This document shows, piece after piece, positions 1-8,497 of a DNA stretch of 45,989 bases. The position numbers were made by a program, and so were the translations under genes. The stretch's first letter is position 1, and every line of letters begins with the position of its first letter. The stretch is taken from contig CAAEEX010000105.1 in assembly GCA_900755005.1 (NCBI GenBank), positions 1-45,989 of the forward strand. Direction: 5' to 3'. Under the pieces are notes generated by a model that was not told the origin of the DNA, made no database searches, and saw only the letters and a list, made by a program, of their open reading frames with translations. Source of the stretch: an uncultured Collinsella sp. GTDB taxonomy: Bacteria > Actinomycetota > Coriobacteriia > Coriobacteriales > Coriobacteriaceae.

Positions 1-663
1 ACCACGATCGCCAAAGCCGCCGCGACCGCCACGGCCACCGCGCTCGTCACGGCCGCCGCGAGGACCGCGGTCCTCGTCCAGGCCCATGGCGACGAGCGGA
101 GCGATAACCTTATCGAGAGCGGCCATCAGCTCGGTGGCCTCCTCGTAAGAAAGCTCGGGCAGGAGCTTCTCCTTCTTGTTGGCAAGCTCGACTAGGCCCT
201 CAGCGGCATCCTCAGCAGCGAAGACAACAATCTTGCGCATATCGCCCTCGGCGTCGTCGATGCGGCCGACCAGATCGGCAGCCTCGGCCTCGGCCATCAG
301 GCCATCGAGCTCACGAAGGCGCATGCCCAGCAGGTCGGACATTTCCTTCTGCTCCATCTTGGGCTTGAGGTCAAGAAGCTTGATGGCGCGCTCGATGTTC
401 GCCATGCGCTCGGCCTTGGCCTCCTCCTCCTTGGAAATAGCAAAGCGACGGCTGCGCAGCAGGCGGGCGGCCTTCTGCATCTTGTCCATCAGCTCTTCGT
501 CATCGTAATCAGCGGCGGCCTCGACAACCTCGGCCTCCTCGGCGGAAACCTCGTCAGCAGCCTCAACCTCAGCAGCTTCGGTCTCCACGGTCTCGACTGC
601 CTCAACCTCGGCAGCCATGGTCTCGTTCTCGGTCTCGTTCATGATCTCTTCGTTCTCAGACAT
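1..663 (-). CDS. Acidic protein with RGG-rich tail (3' end outside window)
   Basis: The gene starts at ATG 661-663 after a good AAGGAG site and runs off the left edge, so only the first 221 residues are visible. Residues 1-50 are very acidic (runs of E, A and V). Residues 55-150 are helical and charged and contain a segment (SDLLGMRLRELDGLMAEAE) that could be a helix-turn-helix followed by a wing. From about residue 205 the chain becomes Gly/Arg rich (RGGRDERGGRGGRGG), like RGG boxes that bind nucleic acid. I do not recognise a named family. A DNA- or RNA-binding role is inferred only from the possible winged helix and the RGG tail. The upstream 214 bp separates it divergently from the deformylase gene. 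Reality as a gene is well supported by the start, the ribosome site and unbroken frame. Confidence 0.75.
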   Translation of the reverse strand, partial: MSENEEIMNETENETMAAEVEAVETVETEAAEVEAADEVSAEEAEVVEAAADYDDEELMDKMQKAARLLRSRRFAISKEEEAKAERMANIERAIKLLDLKPKMEQKEMSDLLGMRLRELDGLMAEAEAADLVGRIDDAEGDMRKIVVFAAEDAAEGLVELANKKEKLLPELSYEEATELMAALDKVIAPLVAMGLDEDRGPRGGRDERGGRGGRGGFGDRG

Positions 664-877
664 GAGACTCCTTCTTGGCCCTCTCGGGCATCATCGCCCC
701 ATTCGCGGGGCCCGTCGCGCACTCTTTGCGCTTTATACATTCATGCCTCTCGGCAAAACGTCCATTAGTTTATGGTGTCGCCATCCAATCTAGCTGCAGA
801 ATCTATGTGCACACATTAATGCGACATGTCGCGGTATCATGGCCTGAACCAAACGTGTCCACCCTAAGGAGCCCGCC

Positions 878-1288
878 GTGATCAAACCCATCATGAAATC
901 CGAGTTCTTTTTGCGCCTGCCTTCCGAAGACGCGGGCCCCGATGACGCCGTGACCGGGCAGGACCTCCTGGATACGCTCCATGAGCATGAGCACGAGTGC
1001 GTGGGCCTCGCCGCCAATATGATTGGCGTGCGCAAACGCATCATCTGCGTAAAGGACGGCAACAGGGCGCTCCTGATGTACAACCCTCAAATTCTTGAGC
1101 AGGTCAATGCCTATCAGACGAGCGAAGGATGTCTTTCGCTGGTTGGAGAGCGCCCCTGTACCCGTTATCGCCGCATTAAGGTGGAGTATTTGGACGAGAA
1201 CTTCGTCCACCGCATCAAAAACTTCTCGGGCTACACCGCCGAGATCATCCAGCACGAAATCGACCACTGCAACGGGATCGTTATTTAG
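878..1288 (+). CDS. def: Peptide deformylase, short form
   Basis: This 136-residue protein matches the polypeptide deformylase fold, which removes the formyl group from N-terminal formyl-methionine using a bound metal. Motif 2 EGCLS (residues 83-87) and motif 3 HEIDH (126-130) are intact and supply the metal ligands (Cys, two His) and the catalytic Glu. Motif 1 reads GLAANMIG (43-50), with Met where most deformylases have the conserved Gln. I recall the same change in other ~136-residue Firmicutes homologues, so it may be a subfamily trait. The start is GTG, 7 nt after CTAAGGA. The gene is monocistronic and ends in a strong terminator shared with the convergent aminotransferase. A second, more divergent homologue lies at 8498-8917; the two share the N-terminal MIK start and overall length. 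Confidence 0.85.
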   Translation: MIKPIMKSEFFLRLPSEDAGPDDAVTGQDLLDTLHEHEHECVGLAANMIGVRKRIICVKDGNRALLMYNPQILEQVNAYQTSEGCLSLVGERPCTRYRRIKVEYLDENFVHRIKNFSGYTAEIIQHEIDHCNGIVI

Positions 1289-1304
1289 TTCCGCCGATTC
1301 AAGA

Positions 1305-1340
1305 AAGCTCCCTGCAGCAAAACAACTGCAGGGAGCTTTT
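1305..1340. terminator. Bidirectional intrinsic terminator
   Basis: A perfect 13-bp stem (AAGCTCCCTGCAG, 1305-1317, with its complement 1326-1338) with an 8-nt loop is followed by TTTT. It lies between the converging def and HTH-aminotransferase genes and can serve both. Confidence 0.85.
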
Positions 1341-1363
1341 CATAGTGCGGAACTTCTATCCCA

Positions 1364-2884
1364 CTAGCTCTGGCGGTAATGATCGAAGAAATCGGCGAGG
1401 TCTTCGAGGGACTCTTTGAGTACTTCCATGCGCGGCAGGTACACGATACGGAAGTGGTCGGGCTCAGCCCAGTTGAAGCCGCCGCCGCGCGTGATCAGAA
1501 TCTTCTTCTCGTGCAGAAGGTCGAGGGCGAACTGCTCGTCATCGGTGATGTTGAACTTCTTCACATCCATCTTGGGGAAGATGTAGAACGCCGCGCGCGG
1601 CTTAACCACCGAGATGCCGTCAATCTTGCTGAGCGCCTCATACACAAAGTTGCGCTGCTCGTAGACACGGCCGCCGGGACGGATGTAGTCGTTAACGGAC
1701 TGATGTCCGCCGAGTGCTGTCTGAACGATCGACTGAGCCGGCACGTTGGAGCACAGGCGCATGTTGGAGAGCATGTTGATGCCCATGATGAAGTCGCTCA
1801 TGCAGCGCTGGTTGCCCGAAAGCACCATCCAGCCAATACGATAGCCCGCGATCATGTGCGACTTGGACAGACCGCTAAAGGTGACGCAGGGCAGGTCGGG
1901 GGCGAGCGAGGCAATCGAGACGTGCTCGTAGCCGTCCATGCACAGGCGGTCGTAGATCTCATCGGCAAAGATCATCAGCTGATGCCTGCGTGCAACCTCG
2001 ACGATACCCTCGAGCACCTCGCGCGGATAGACGGATCCCGTGGGGTTGTTGGGGTTGATGATGACGAGAGCTTTGGTCGCGCTCGTAATCTTGGACTCCA
2101 TATCCTCCAAGTCGGGATACCAATCCGCCTGCTCATCGCACAGATAGTGCACAGGATGACCGCCGGCAAGGGTTGCACACGCCGTCCAGAGCGGATAGTC
2201 GGGGCTGGGGATCAGAATCTCGTCGCCATTGTCGAGCAGCGCGTTCATCGAAAGCTGAATGAGCTCGGACACGCCGTTGCCCGTGTAGATATGCTCCATC
2301 TGAACGTTGGGCAGGCCTTTGATCTGCGAATACTGCATGATCGCCTTGCGCGCAGAGAACAGGCCGCGCGAGTTGGAATAGCCTTCGCAGTCGGGCAGCT
2401 GCTGGCGCATGTCCTTGATGACCTCATCGGGCGTGCGGAAACCGAAGGGCGCCGGGTTGCCGATATTGAGCTTGAGGATGCGCTCGCCCTCGTCCTCCAT
2501 ACGGGCAGCCTCGTCGACGACGGGACCGCGCACGTCATACAGGACGTTATCGAGCTTGGTGGATTTAGAAAAAGTACGCATGGTGGTGCTCCTTGCAATT
2601 TGAGCTGAGGGATGGGGTTCGGGCTTGGAATCGTTGCGGGGTGATGATGCCTCGCCTTGATCGGCGTCGCCGGCAAGCAGCCAGGTAACATCAACCTCCA
2701 AAATACGGGCGAGCAGCTCAGCCACATCGCGCCGCGGGATCGTCTTGCCGCTCACATATTGGCTCATCTGACTCTTGCCGAGTTTTTTGCCGAGCATCTC
2801 CGATGCGCGGATCACGTCCGACTGGCGAACGTCGCGATCGGACATAGCCTGTCGCAGGCGATCGCTAAACGTCTCTTGGGCCAC
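1364..2884 (-). CDS. XRE-type HTH fused to class I/II PLP aminotransferase
   Basis: 506 residues. Residues 1-75 form a Cro/CI-type helix-turn-helix (FSDRLRQAMSDRDVRQSDV, then KSQMSQYVSGKTIPR). A Pro/Ser-rich linker of about 25 residues leads to a full aspartate-aminotransferase-fold enzyme resembling AlaA. Visible motifs are the NPNNPTG loop, DEIYDRL, and the PLP lysine in FSGLSKSHMIAGYRIGW. AlaA-type enzymes make alanine from pyruvate and glutamate; the substrate here is inferred. I chose GTG at 2884 because AAGGAGG lies 7 nt upstream; a longer frame reaches 2935 without a ribosome site and would run into the upstream palindrome. MocR/PdxR proteins fuse aminotransferase folds to GntR domains, but here the HTH is XRE type and the enzyme keeps its catalytic residues. 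Autoregulation is likely, given the operator-like repeats just upstream. Confidence 0.88.
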   Translation of the reverse strand: MAQETFSDRLRQAMSDRDVRQSDVIRASEMLGKKLGKSQMSQYVSGKTIPRRDVAELLARILEVDVTWLLAGDADQGEASSPRNDSKPEPHPSAQIARSTTMRTFSKSTKLDNVLYDVRGPVVDEAARMEDEGERILKLNIGNPAPFGFRTPDEVIKDMRQQLPDCEGYSNSRGLFSARKAIMQYSQIKGLPNVQMEHIYTGNGVSELIQLSMNALLDNGDEILIPSPDYPLWTACATLAGGHPVHYLCDEQADWYPDLEDMESKITSATKALVIINPNNPTGSVYPREVLEGIVEVARRHQLMIFADEIYDRLCMDGYEHVSIASLAPDLPCVTFSGLSKSHMIAGYRIGWMVLSGNQRCMSDFIMGINMLSNMRLCSNVPAQSIVQTALGGHQSVNDYIRPGGRVYEQRNFVYEALSKIDGISVVKPRAAFYIFPKMDVKKFNITDDEQFALDLLHEKKILITRGGGFNWAEPDHFRIVYLPRMEVLKESLEDLADFFDHYRQS

Positions 2885-2905
2885 TAGAACCTCCTTGCTG
2901 GCAAA

Positions 2906-2987
2906 GTTCAATTTATAGAACACGAATTGAACCATGGTTCAATTTAGCAAGCAGTATAACGCGGCACCTCATTCGATAGTTCAATTT
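2906..2987. promoter_or_regulatory. Phased GTTCAATTT boxes and 20-bp palindrome
   Basis: Three direct GTTCAATTT boxes start at 2906, 2937 and 2979. One inverted copy turns the middle one into a perfect 20-bp palindrome, AATTGAACCATGGTTCAATT (2925-2944). The spacings of 31 and 42 bp are close to three and four helical turns. A minus-strand TATACT (2958-2953) could be the -10 of the aminotransferase gene, placing the palindrome at about its transcription start. This fits a repressor site for the encoded XRE domain; that assignment is inference. Confidence 0.6.
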
Positions 2988-3046
2988 CATAAGAAAATGT
3001 ACCGGGCTCCGAGATTTGCCCAAAGCGGACAATAGCGTGTACGCGT

Positions 3047-3904
3047 TTAGAGGTATTCGAGGAAACGGGCGGCAGCAAGCGAAACATCGGCCGTTCGATA
3101 TATGGCGTTGATCTGCCGATGGGGATGTCCCTCGAGCGAACGCACGGCAACATCGAACTGACAACGGCGCAAGATGAGCGCAGGAAGAATGCTCACACCC
3201 AGGCCGTCCTCGACCATAGCCATGATCGCATAATCATCCCAGGTCGACAGCTTGGAGCGCACCGTCAGCCCCGCCCGGCGGAACAGCGGCGTAATCTCGT
3301 CATCGGTGCCGCGTTCTAGCAGAATAAACTGCTCGTTGGCTAAATCGGTAAGAGAAACGACCTCCGCCGTGGCAAGCAAAGAATCTGCCGGCACTACCGC
3401 CATCAACTCGTCGCGCACCAAAGACCGCGATGCCATGCCGTTTTCTCGGGGCTCACGCGGGATAAAACCCAGGTCACAACGACCCTCAGCCACCCATTGT
3501 TCAATCTCTGAGTAATCGCCCATCAGCAACTCATAATCGACGTCCGGATGATCGGCGCGAAAGCGCGCAATCACCGGCGGCAGCACGTGGGTCGCCACAC
3601 TCGAAAACGTACCGATGCAGATTTTGCCGCGCATGAGCCCGCGCATCTCATCCACCCGTCGCTGCAAGCGAGTGAATTCCTCGCAGAGCGCCTCGACAGC
3701 CGGCATGACCTGCCGCCCGTCGGCAGAAAGAGCCACGCCCTCGCGACTGCGGTCGAGCACCTTAAAACCCCAGTCGGCCTCAAGATCGGCCACCATACGG
3801 CTCACGCCCAACTGCGAATAGCTCAGGCGCTCGGCAGCACGCGTAAAGCTTCCGGCGCGCACCGTCTCCAGCAGCACCTGCATCTTTTGAATATTCGTTT
3901 CCAC
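3047..3904 (-). CDS. LysR-family transcriptional regulator
   Basis: 285 residues with an N-terminal LysR winged HTH (about residues 1-60: FTRAAERLSYSQLGVSRMVADLE) and a C-terminal periplasmic-binding-like effector domain (about 90-285). The GTG start at 3904 has GGAGG 6 nt upstream. It is transcribed divergently from the EamA exporter at 4023, with 118 bp between them that hold two T-N11-A inverted repeats of the LysR type. The usual logic of such pairs is that the regulator controls the exporter and itself; the inducer is unknown. A similar LysR/EamA divergent pair occurs at 41160/42185, and this regulator's effector domain shares stretches with that one (for example YAIMAMVEDGLGVS versus YTIMAMVEEGLGVS). 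Confidence 0.9.
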   Translation of the reverse strand: METNIQKMQVLLETVRAGSFTRAAERLSYSQLGVSRMVADLEADWGFKVLDRSREGVALSADGRQVMPAVEALCEEFTRLQRRVDEMRGLMRGKICIGTFSSVATHVLPPVIARFRADHPDVDYELLMGDYSEIEQWVAEGRCDLGFIPREPRENGMASRSLVRDELMAVVPADSLLATAEVVSLTDLANEQFILLERGTDDEITPLFRRAGLTVRSKLSTWDDYAIMAMVEDGLGVSILPALILRRCQFDVAVRSLEGHPHRQINAIYRTADVSLAAARFLEYL

Positions 3905-3921
3905 GACACGCCTCCACCTTT

Positions 3922-3993
3922 ACATGAATTTTTGTCATGTTAGCCATGCATTATATTCGCTTTTCTTCTATTGCCAGTTCACCCATAGTGAAC
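3922..3993. promoter_or_regulatory. Two LysR-type inverted repeats in divergent promoter
   Basis: ACATGA-N7-TCATGT (3922-3940) and GTTCAC-CCATA-GTGAAC (3977-3993) are perfect inverted repeats. The first contains an exact T-N11-A core, and the second TTCACCCATAGTGAA fits the same box. They are positioned between the LysR gene and the EamA gene. Binding by this LysR is inferred from family behaviour. Confidence 0.55.
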
Positions 3994-4022
3994 ATGCTCG
4001 AATATAGAGGGGACGGAAGCGC

Positions 4023-4934
4023 ATGGACAACGGACTGTTTACGTACTTAGCAGCATTGCTATTGTTTGGCTCCAACGGCATCATCGCCGCTGCCATCGCG
4101 CTGCCGAGCTCCGATATCGTGCTGCTACGCACGTTTTTGGGCGCTCTCTCGCTTGTCACTATCCTCGCCATCACCCAACACCATAAACTGCAGGCGCCAT
4201 CTCGTCCCCGCGAAGCCGCGGCCCTCCTCCTCTCGGGAGCTGCGCTGGGCGCCAGCTGGATTTTTCTGTTCCGCGCCTACCAGACGATCGGCGTCGGCGT
4301 ATCCTCGCTGCTGTACTACTGCGGCCCCATCATTGTCATGGCGCTCTCCCCGCTCATCTTTGGCGAAAAGCTGACCGGCGGCAAAATCGCCGGCTTTGTC
4401 GCCGTCGCCTGCGGTGCTTTTCTCATTGCAGCGCAAGGTCTAGGCGGCAATATGCCCATTGCGGGCATCGTCTGCGGAATCGCCTCGGCCTTCTGCTATG
4501 CATTGATGGTCATCGCCAGCAAGGGTGCGCCGCACATCGAGGGCCTCGAGAACTCCGCGCTCCAGGTGAGCGCCGCCTTTGTGACCGCACTGGTCCTCAC
4601 GCTCATCACGCAGGGCGCTCCCTCGTTCCTGTCCGCCGGCGTCGCCGCCAGTATTGATTGGCGCGCCGTCGCTATGCTCGGCGTCGTCAACACCGGCATT
4701 GGTTGCCTGCTCTACTTTAGCGCCGTCGCCAAGCTGCCCGTCCAGACCGTCGCCGTCGTCGGCTACCTCGAGCCGCTTTCGGCGGTCGTGTTCTCGGCCG
4801 TCCTTTTGGGCGAAGCCATAACACCGGTCCGCCTGATGGGCGCCGCGCTTATCATCGGCGGCGCGATTTTTTGCGAACTCGCCGGCAAACGCGCAAACGC
4901 CAAGGCTGGCATCGCCCAGACAGCACGTGCTTAA
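4023..4934 (+). CDS. EamA/DMT-family transporter
   Basis: 303 residues with about ten hydrophobic helices arranged as two five-helix EamA repeats, the second starting near residue 155. The start ATG follows GAGGGGACGG. The second half carries the typical EamA signature around GYLEPLSAVVFSAVLLGEAITP. These transporters export or import small metabolites such as amino acids; substrate cannot be read from the sequence. The divergent LysR gene and its two candidate boxes suggest inducible expression. The C-terminus ends in a short basic tail (AGKRANAKAG). Confidence 0.88.
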   Translation: MDNGLFTYLAALLLFGSNGIIAAAIALPSSDIVLLRTFLGALSLVTILAITQHHKLQAPSRPREAAALLLSGAALGASWIFLFRAYQTIGVGVSSLLYYCGPIIVMALSPLIFGEKLTGGKIAGFVAVACGAFLIAAQGLGGNMPIAGIVCGIASAFCYALMVIASKGAPHIEGLENSALQVSAAFVTALVLTLITQGAPSFLSAGVAASIDWRAVAMLGVVNTGIGCLLYFSAVAKLPVQTVAVVGYLEPLSAVVFSAVLLGEAITPVRLMGAALIIGGAIFCELAGKRANAKAGIAQTARA

Positions 4935-4967
4935 AAGCCCTGCTTTGAAATGCTACCTGCATAGATA

Positions 4968-4991
4968 AATAATCCCCAGCTGAGGATTATT
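4968..4991. terminator. Weak hairpin between EamA gene and kup
   Basis: AATAATCC (4968-4975) pairs with GGATTATT (4984-4991) around the loop CCAGCTGA. The stem is AT rich at its base and lacks a clean T run, so it may be a weak terminator after the EamA gene or a leader element for kup. Confidence 0.35.
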
Positions 4992-5089
4992 GTCTAAAAT
5001 AACCCGATGTGCCAAACTGCTCTTGTATGTATAAAGACGGCATAAAGTTTTTGTCCTAGACAGATAACCGGATGTCTAAGGGAGTCCTC

Positions 5090-7321
5090 GTGGCACACAA
5101 CAAACTGGAGGCAAGCCCCCAAGACCAGCGCGGGCAAGGCGGGCACGGAGCCATCCCCCTCTCCGCTGGCATGCTGCTCGTAACGCTCGGCGTCGTCTAT
5201 GGCGACATCGGCACGAGCCCCATGTACACCATGAAATCAATCGTCGCCAACAACGGCGGCATCGGTACCGTCAGCGAGGACATGATCCTGGGCGCGCTTT
5301 CGCTCGTCATCTGGACCATGGCACTCGTGACCACGGTCAAGTACGTGGTAATCGCCATGAAGGCCGACAACCACAACGAAGGCGGCATCTTCGCCCTGTT
5401 TAGCCTGGTGCGCAAAGTGGCACCATGGCTGATCCTACCTGCCATGATCGGCGGCGCGGCGCTGCTCGCCGACGGCATCCTCACCCCCGCCGTCACGGTT
5501 ACCACGGCCATCGAGGGCTTGCGCACCATCGAGTGGGGCCATGCGCTTTTGGGTGACGGCCAGACCAACGTCATCATTATTACCATCATCATTATCTGCG
5601 GCCTATTTGCCATGCAGCGCGCCGGCACCTCGTCGATCGGCAAGCTGTTCGGCCCGCTCATGACGCTGTGGTTCCTGTTCCTGGCAGGCGCCGGCCTGTT
5701 CAACATGCTCGGCAACCTGTCCATCCTGCGCGCGCTCAACCCCATCCGCGGCATCATGTTCCTGTTCTCGCCCATCAACCATTCGGGCATCATGGTGCTC
5801 GGCTTCGTCTTTCTGTCGACGACCGGCGCCGAGGCCCTCTACTCGGATATGGGTCATGTGGGCAAGGCAAACATCTATGCATCCTGGCCGTTTGTTAAGG
5901 CGGCCCTTATCCTCAACTATCTGGGTCAGGGAGCATGGTTGCTCGCCAATAACTCCAACCCCCAGATGCTCGCGATGGATATCGTCAACCCGTTCTATAT
6001 GATGCTTCCCGAGCCCCTGCGCCCCTTTGCCATCGTGCTTTCGGCCGTGGCGGCCATCATCGCCTCGCAGGCGCTCATCACCGGCTCGTTCTCGCTGGTA
6101 TCCGAGGCAACGCGCCTCAACCTCATGCCGCACCTGCGCATCCACTACCCCAGCGACACCAAGGGCCAGCTCTATATTCCGCTCGTCAACAACATCATGT
6201 GGGTCGGCTGCATCTTCATCGTGCTGCTGTTCCAGAACTCCGAGCGCATGGAGAGCGCCTATGGCCTCGCCATTACCGTGACCATGCTCATGACCACAAC
6301 GCTTTTGACGAGCTATATCGCCGTCATCATGAAGCGAAAGCTGGGCGCCTGCGTCTTTGCCCTGCTTTTTGGCGCCATCGAGCTCTGCTTTTTTGCCTCG
6401 TGCCTCACCATGTTCTTTGACGGCGGCTACGTCATGATCTTCTTGGCCTCGCTGCTGTTTGGCCTTATGTACGTGTGGCGCCGCGGCACTGCCATCGAGC
6501 GCACGCAGACGATCCTGCTGCCCGTCTCCAAGTACATCGATCAGCTCAACCGCCTGCGCAACGACGAGACCTATCCCGTGCTTGCCGACAACCTGGTGTT
6601 CCTCACCAACAGCCCCGACCCGCTCACGCTCGACCGCGACGTGCTCTATTCCATCCTTGACAAGCATCCCAAGCGCGCCAAGGCATACTGGTTCATCAAC
6701 GTGCACGTTACCGATGAGCCCTATACGCACGAGTATTCCGTCGAGACCTTTGGCACGGACTTTTTGTTCCGCGTGCGCCTGGACCTGGGCTTTAAGGTCA
6801 ACCAGCGCATCAACGCCTACCTGCGTCAGATCGTCGGCGACCTGATGGCCTCGGGTGAGCTGCCGCCGCAGCACCACACCTATTCCATCTACGAGACACG
6901 CGGCAACGTGGGCGATTTCCGTTTTTGCATGCTGCGCAAGATGCTTGCCCCCGAAACGGACATCAACCGCAATGACCACCGCGTCATGGCCATCAAGTAC
7001 GCCGTCCGCCGCGCCTGCGGAAGCCCGGCACGCTGGTACGGTCTTGAGAACTCGGCCATCATCATCGAGTACGTGCCGCTGTTTGCCCGCATGCGCCCGG
7101 CCGTTAAGCTCGTGCGCACCCAGGTGCCGCTCGAGGTTCAGATCGAAGAGGCCGAGGAAATGGAAGTCGATATCTTCTCGGACGACCTGGTCAACGGCAA
7201 CGAAGCCGGTAGGAACATGAACGTCGACCCCACCGAGTTGCTCGAGAGCGTCGCCGATACGCCCGAACAGCAACTGCTCGACGGCCTCGAGAGCGAACAG
7301 TTCAACGACGCCAACTTCTAG
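5090..7321 (+). CDS. kup: KUP-family potassium uptake transporter
   Basis: About 743 residues. The N-terminal part has the KUP hallmark GVVYGDIGTSPMYTMK, then about twelve hydrophobic segments up to residue ~430. A long cytoplasmic C-terminal domain of ~300 residues follows and ends in an acidic tail. KUP proteins carry potassium into the cell, usually with protons. I prefer the GTG at 5090 because AAGGGAG lies 5 nt upstream; an ATG at 5072 in frame has no ribosome site. No recognisable c-di-AMP riboswitch is present in the 137-bp leader, although such elements often precede kup in other Gram-positives. A strong terminator follows. Confidence 0.93.
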   Translation: MAHNKLEASPQDQRGQGGHGAIPLSAGMLLVTLGVVYGDIGTSPMYTMKSIVANNGGIGTVSEDMILGALSLVIWTMALVTTVKYVVIAMKADNHNEGGIFALFSLVRKVAPWLILPAMIGGAALLADGILTPAVTVTTAIEGLRTIEWGHALLGDGQTNVIIITIIIICGLFAMQRAGTSSIGKLFGPLMTLWFLFLAGAGLFNMLGNLSILRALNPIRGIMFLFSPINHSGIMVLGFVFLSTTGAEALYSDMGHVGKANIYASWPFVKAALILNYLGQGAWLLANNSNPQMLAMDIVNPFYMMLPEPLRPFAIVLSAVAAIIASQALITGSFSLVSEATRLNLMPHLRIHYPSDTKGQLYIPLVNNIMWVGCIFIVLLFQNSERMESAYGLAITVTMLMTTTLLTSYIAVIMKRKLGACVFALLFGAIELCFFASCLTMFFDGGYVMIFLASLLFGLMYVWRRGTAIERTQTILLPVSKYIDQLNRLRNDETYPVLADNLVFLTNSPDPLTLDRDVLYSILDKHPKRAKAYWFINVHVTDEPYTHEYSVETFGTDFLFRVRLDLGFKVNQRINAYLRQIVGDLMASGELPPQHHTYSIYETRGNVGDFRFCMLRKMLAPETDINRNDHRVMAIKYAVRRACGSPARWYGLENSAIIIEYVPLFARMRPAVKLVRTQVPLEVQIEEAEEMEVDIFSDDLVNGNEAGRNMNVDPTELLESVADTPEQQLLDGLESEQFNDANF

Positions 7322-7341
7322 CTACGTCGCAAATCAACGAC

Positions 7342-7379
7342 AGCGGCCCTGCATCTCACGGGAGACGCAGGGCCGCTTT
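7342..7379 (+). terminator. Intrinsic terminator after kup
   Basis: An 11-bp stem AGCGGCCCTGC (7342-7352) pairs with 7367-7377 around a 14-nt loop and is followed by TTT. It also lies just beyond the 3' end of the convergent hydrolase gene. Confidence 0.8.
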
Positions 7380-7400
7380 GCATTGCAGTAAAGCTAACGG

Positions 7401-8366
7401 CTACGAACGACGCGGCTCGGGAACCACGAGCCTATCGGGGCTCGCGCCCTCGGCATCCATCAGGCTCACGTAGCGAATCGACGGATCCCCATACATCGCG
7501 TAGTAATAATTGCCCGTGCGCGCGCTAAAGCATCCGGTATAGATAGTCTTCTCGAACTTGCCATCGCCCATCCTGGACGCCCCCTCAATCATCACCACGC
7601 CCTCGAGTGAACGGAACATGCGGACGACGTTTTCGGTCTCGCTCTCCTTTTGCGGGTAATTGGCATTGAGGTACGCCGCCTTTACAAAACGGCTCGGCGA
7701 ATAGCAGTCACCCGGAATACCGCGCATGCCGGCACCCGCGCCATAGGGCTTGAGCTCGGCGCCACGCCATGTCGCCGTCTGAGGAAAATCGCTTGTGGCT
7801 GTGATATAGGTGCGCAGGTTTTCCATGTGCCACGGGAAGGTCGGCTGGTTGGCAAGGGTGTCGACCGGATCGTCGTATACATGCAGGCCGTCAGCCATCA
7901 TCTCGACCACGATGCTGCGCTGGCCGTCGCCGATAATCCAATGGAGCAGCGACACGCCCAGCCCCTCTCCGGCAGATTTGGCGACAATCACCGTGTCGCG
8001 CAGCGCGGCCTCGACCTCATCGACCGTCGAGAACGTCGCTGCCACCCACAGGGGAAACTCATAGGCCGCGATATTGGTCTTTCCATCAACTGGGCCCTCG
8101 GCATACTCAGCATAGCCGGGAAAATTGAGCCCCGCCACGGCGAGGCCTGCATCGTTGCCGCAGTCGAAGAACATAGGGTAGTTCTTGTAATCGATGCACA
8201 TACCGATCACCGCGTGTGCCGCTGTCGCGTCGTCGATAAACGAATACGGAATGTGAAACCCGCGCGGCATCACGCGAACCTGTTGGCCGTAGTCAAAGCT
8301 CCAGTCGAGGTTGCGGCCTAGATACATGTGGCCGGAATTATCGGTAAATCGAATGCTCGTACACAT
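7401..8366 (-). CDS. Choloylglycine hydrolase (bile salt hydrolase-like)
   Basis: 321 residues of the Ntn-hydrolase family that contains bile salt hydrolases and penicillin V acylases. The start at 8366 places Cys at position 2, where removal of Met exposes the catalytic nucleophile; AGGAGG lies 6 nt upstream. Expected active-site residues are present: Cys2, Arg18 and Asp21 (MCTSIRF... GRNLDW), Asn81 (AGLNFPGYAEY), Asn173 (NQPTF) and Arg226 (SPSRFVKAA). Asn rather than Tyr at position 81/82 fits bile salt hydrolases better than penicillin V acylases, but the substrate is an inference. There is no signal peptide, so it acts in the cytoplasm on imported conjugates. The gene stands alone with its own promoter region at 8367-8429. 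Confidence 0.88.
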   Translation of the reverse strand: MCTSIRFTDNSGHMYLGRNLDWSFDYGQQVRVMPRGFHIPYSFIDDATAAHAVIGMCIDYKNYPMFFDCGNDAGLAVAGLNFPGYAEYAEGPVDGKTNIAAYEFPLWVAATFSTVDEVEAALRDTVIVAKSAGEGLGVSLLHWIIGDGQRSIVVEMMADGLHVYDDPVDTLANQPTFPWHMENLRTYITATSDFPQTATWRGAELKPYGAGAGMRGIPGDCYSPSRFVKAAYLNANYPQKESETENVVRMFRSLEGVVMIEGASRMGDGKFEKTIYTGCFSARTGNYYYAMYGDPSIRYVSLMDAEGASPDRLVVPEPRRS

Positions 8367-8429
8367 AGCGCCTCCTAGCTTTACGTTCTTGCTAAGGTTA
8401 TTGTCACCAAACAAAGAGGCACTAAACAC

Positions 8430-8465
8430 AAAAGCCCGGACATGACAACAATGTCACGCCCGGAC
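8430..8465 (-). terminator. Intrinsic terminator of the deformylase-like gene
   Basis: Read on the minus strand, GTCCGGGCGTGACA pairs with TGTCATGTCCGGGC around TTGT (14 bp with three G-T pairs), followed by TTTT. Because GTCCGGGC can pair with itself, the two arms look like a direct repeat on paper. Confidence 0.65.
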
Positions 8466-8497
8466 CAAAAGAGACGAAGTGCGGTGCTGTAGTCACC

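Noticed and set aside
821..832. Perfect palindrome GCGACATGTCGC upstream of def
   Set aside because: A single 12-bp palindrome with no second copy in the window; too little to call an operator.
4935..5089. c-di-AMP (ydaO) riboswitch before kup
   Set aside because: The gap is about 150 nt and lacks the conserved aptamer segments.
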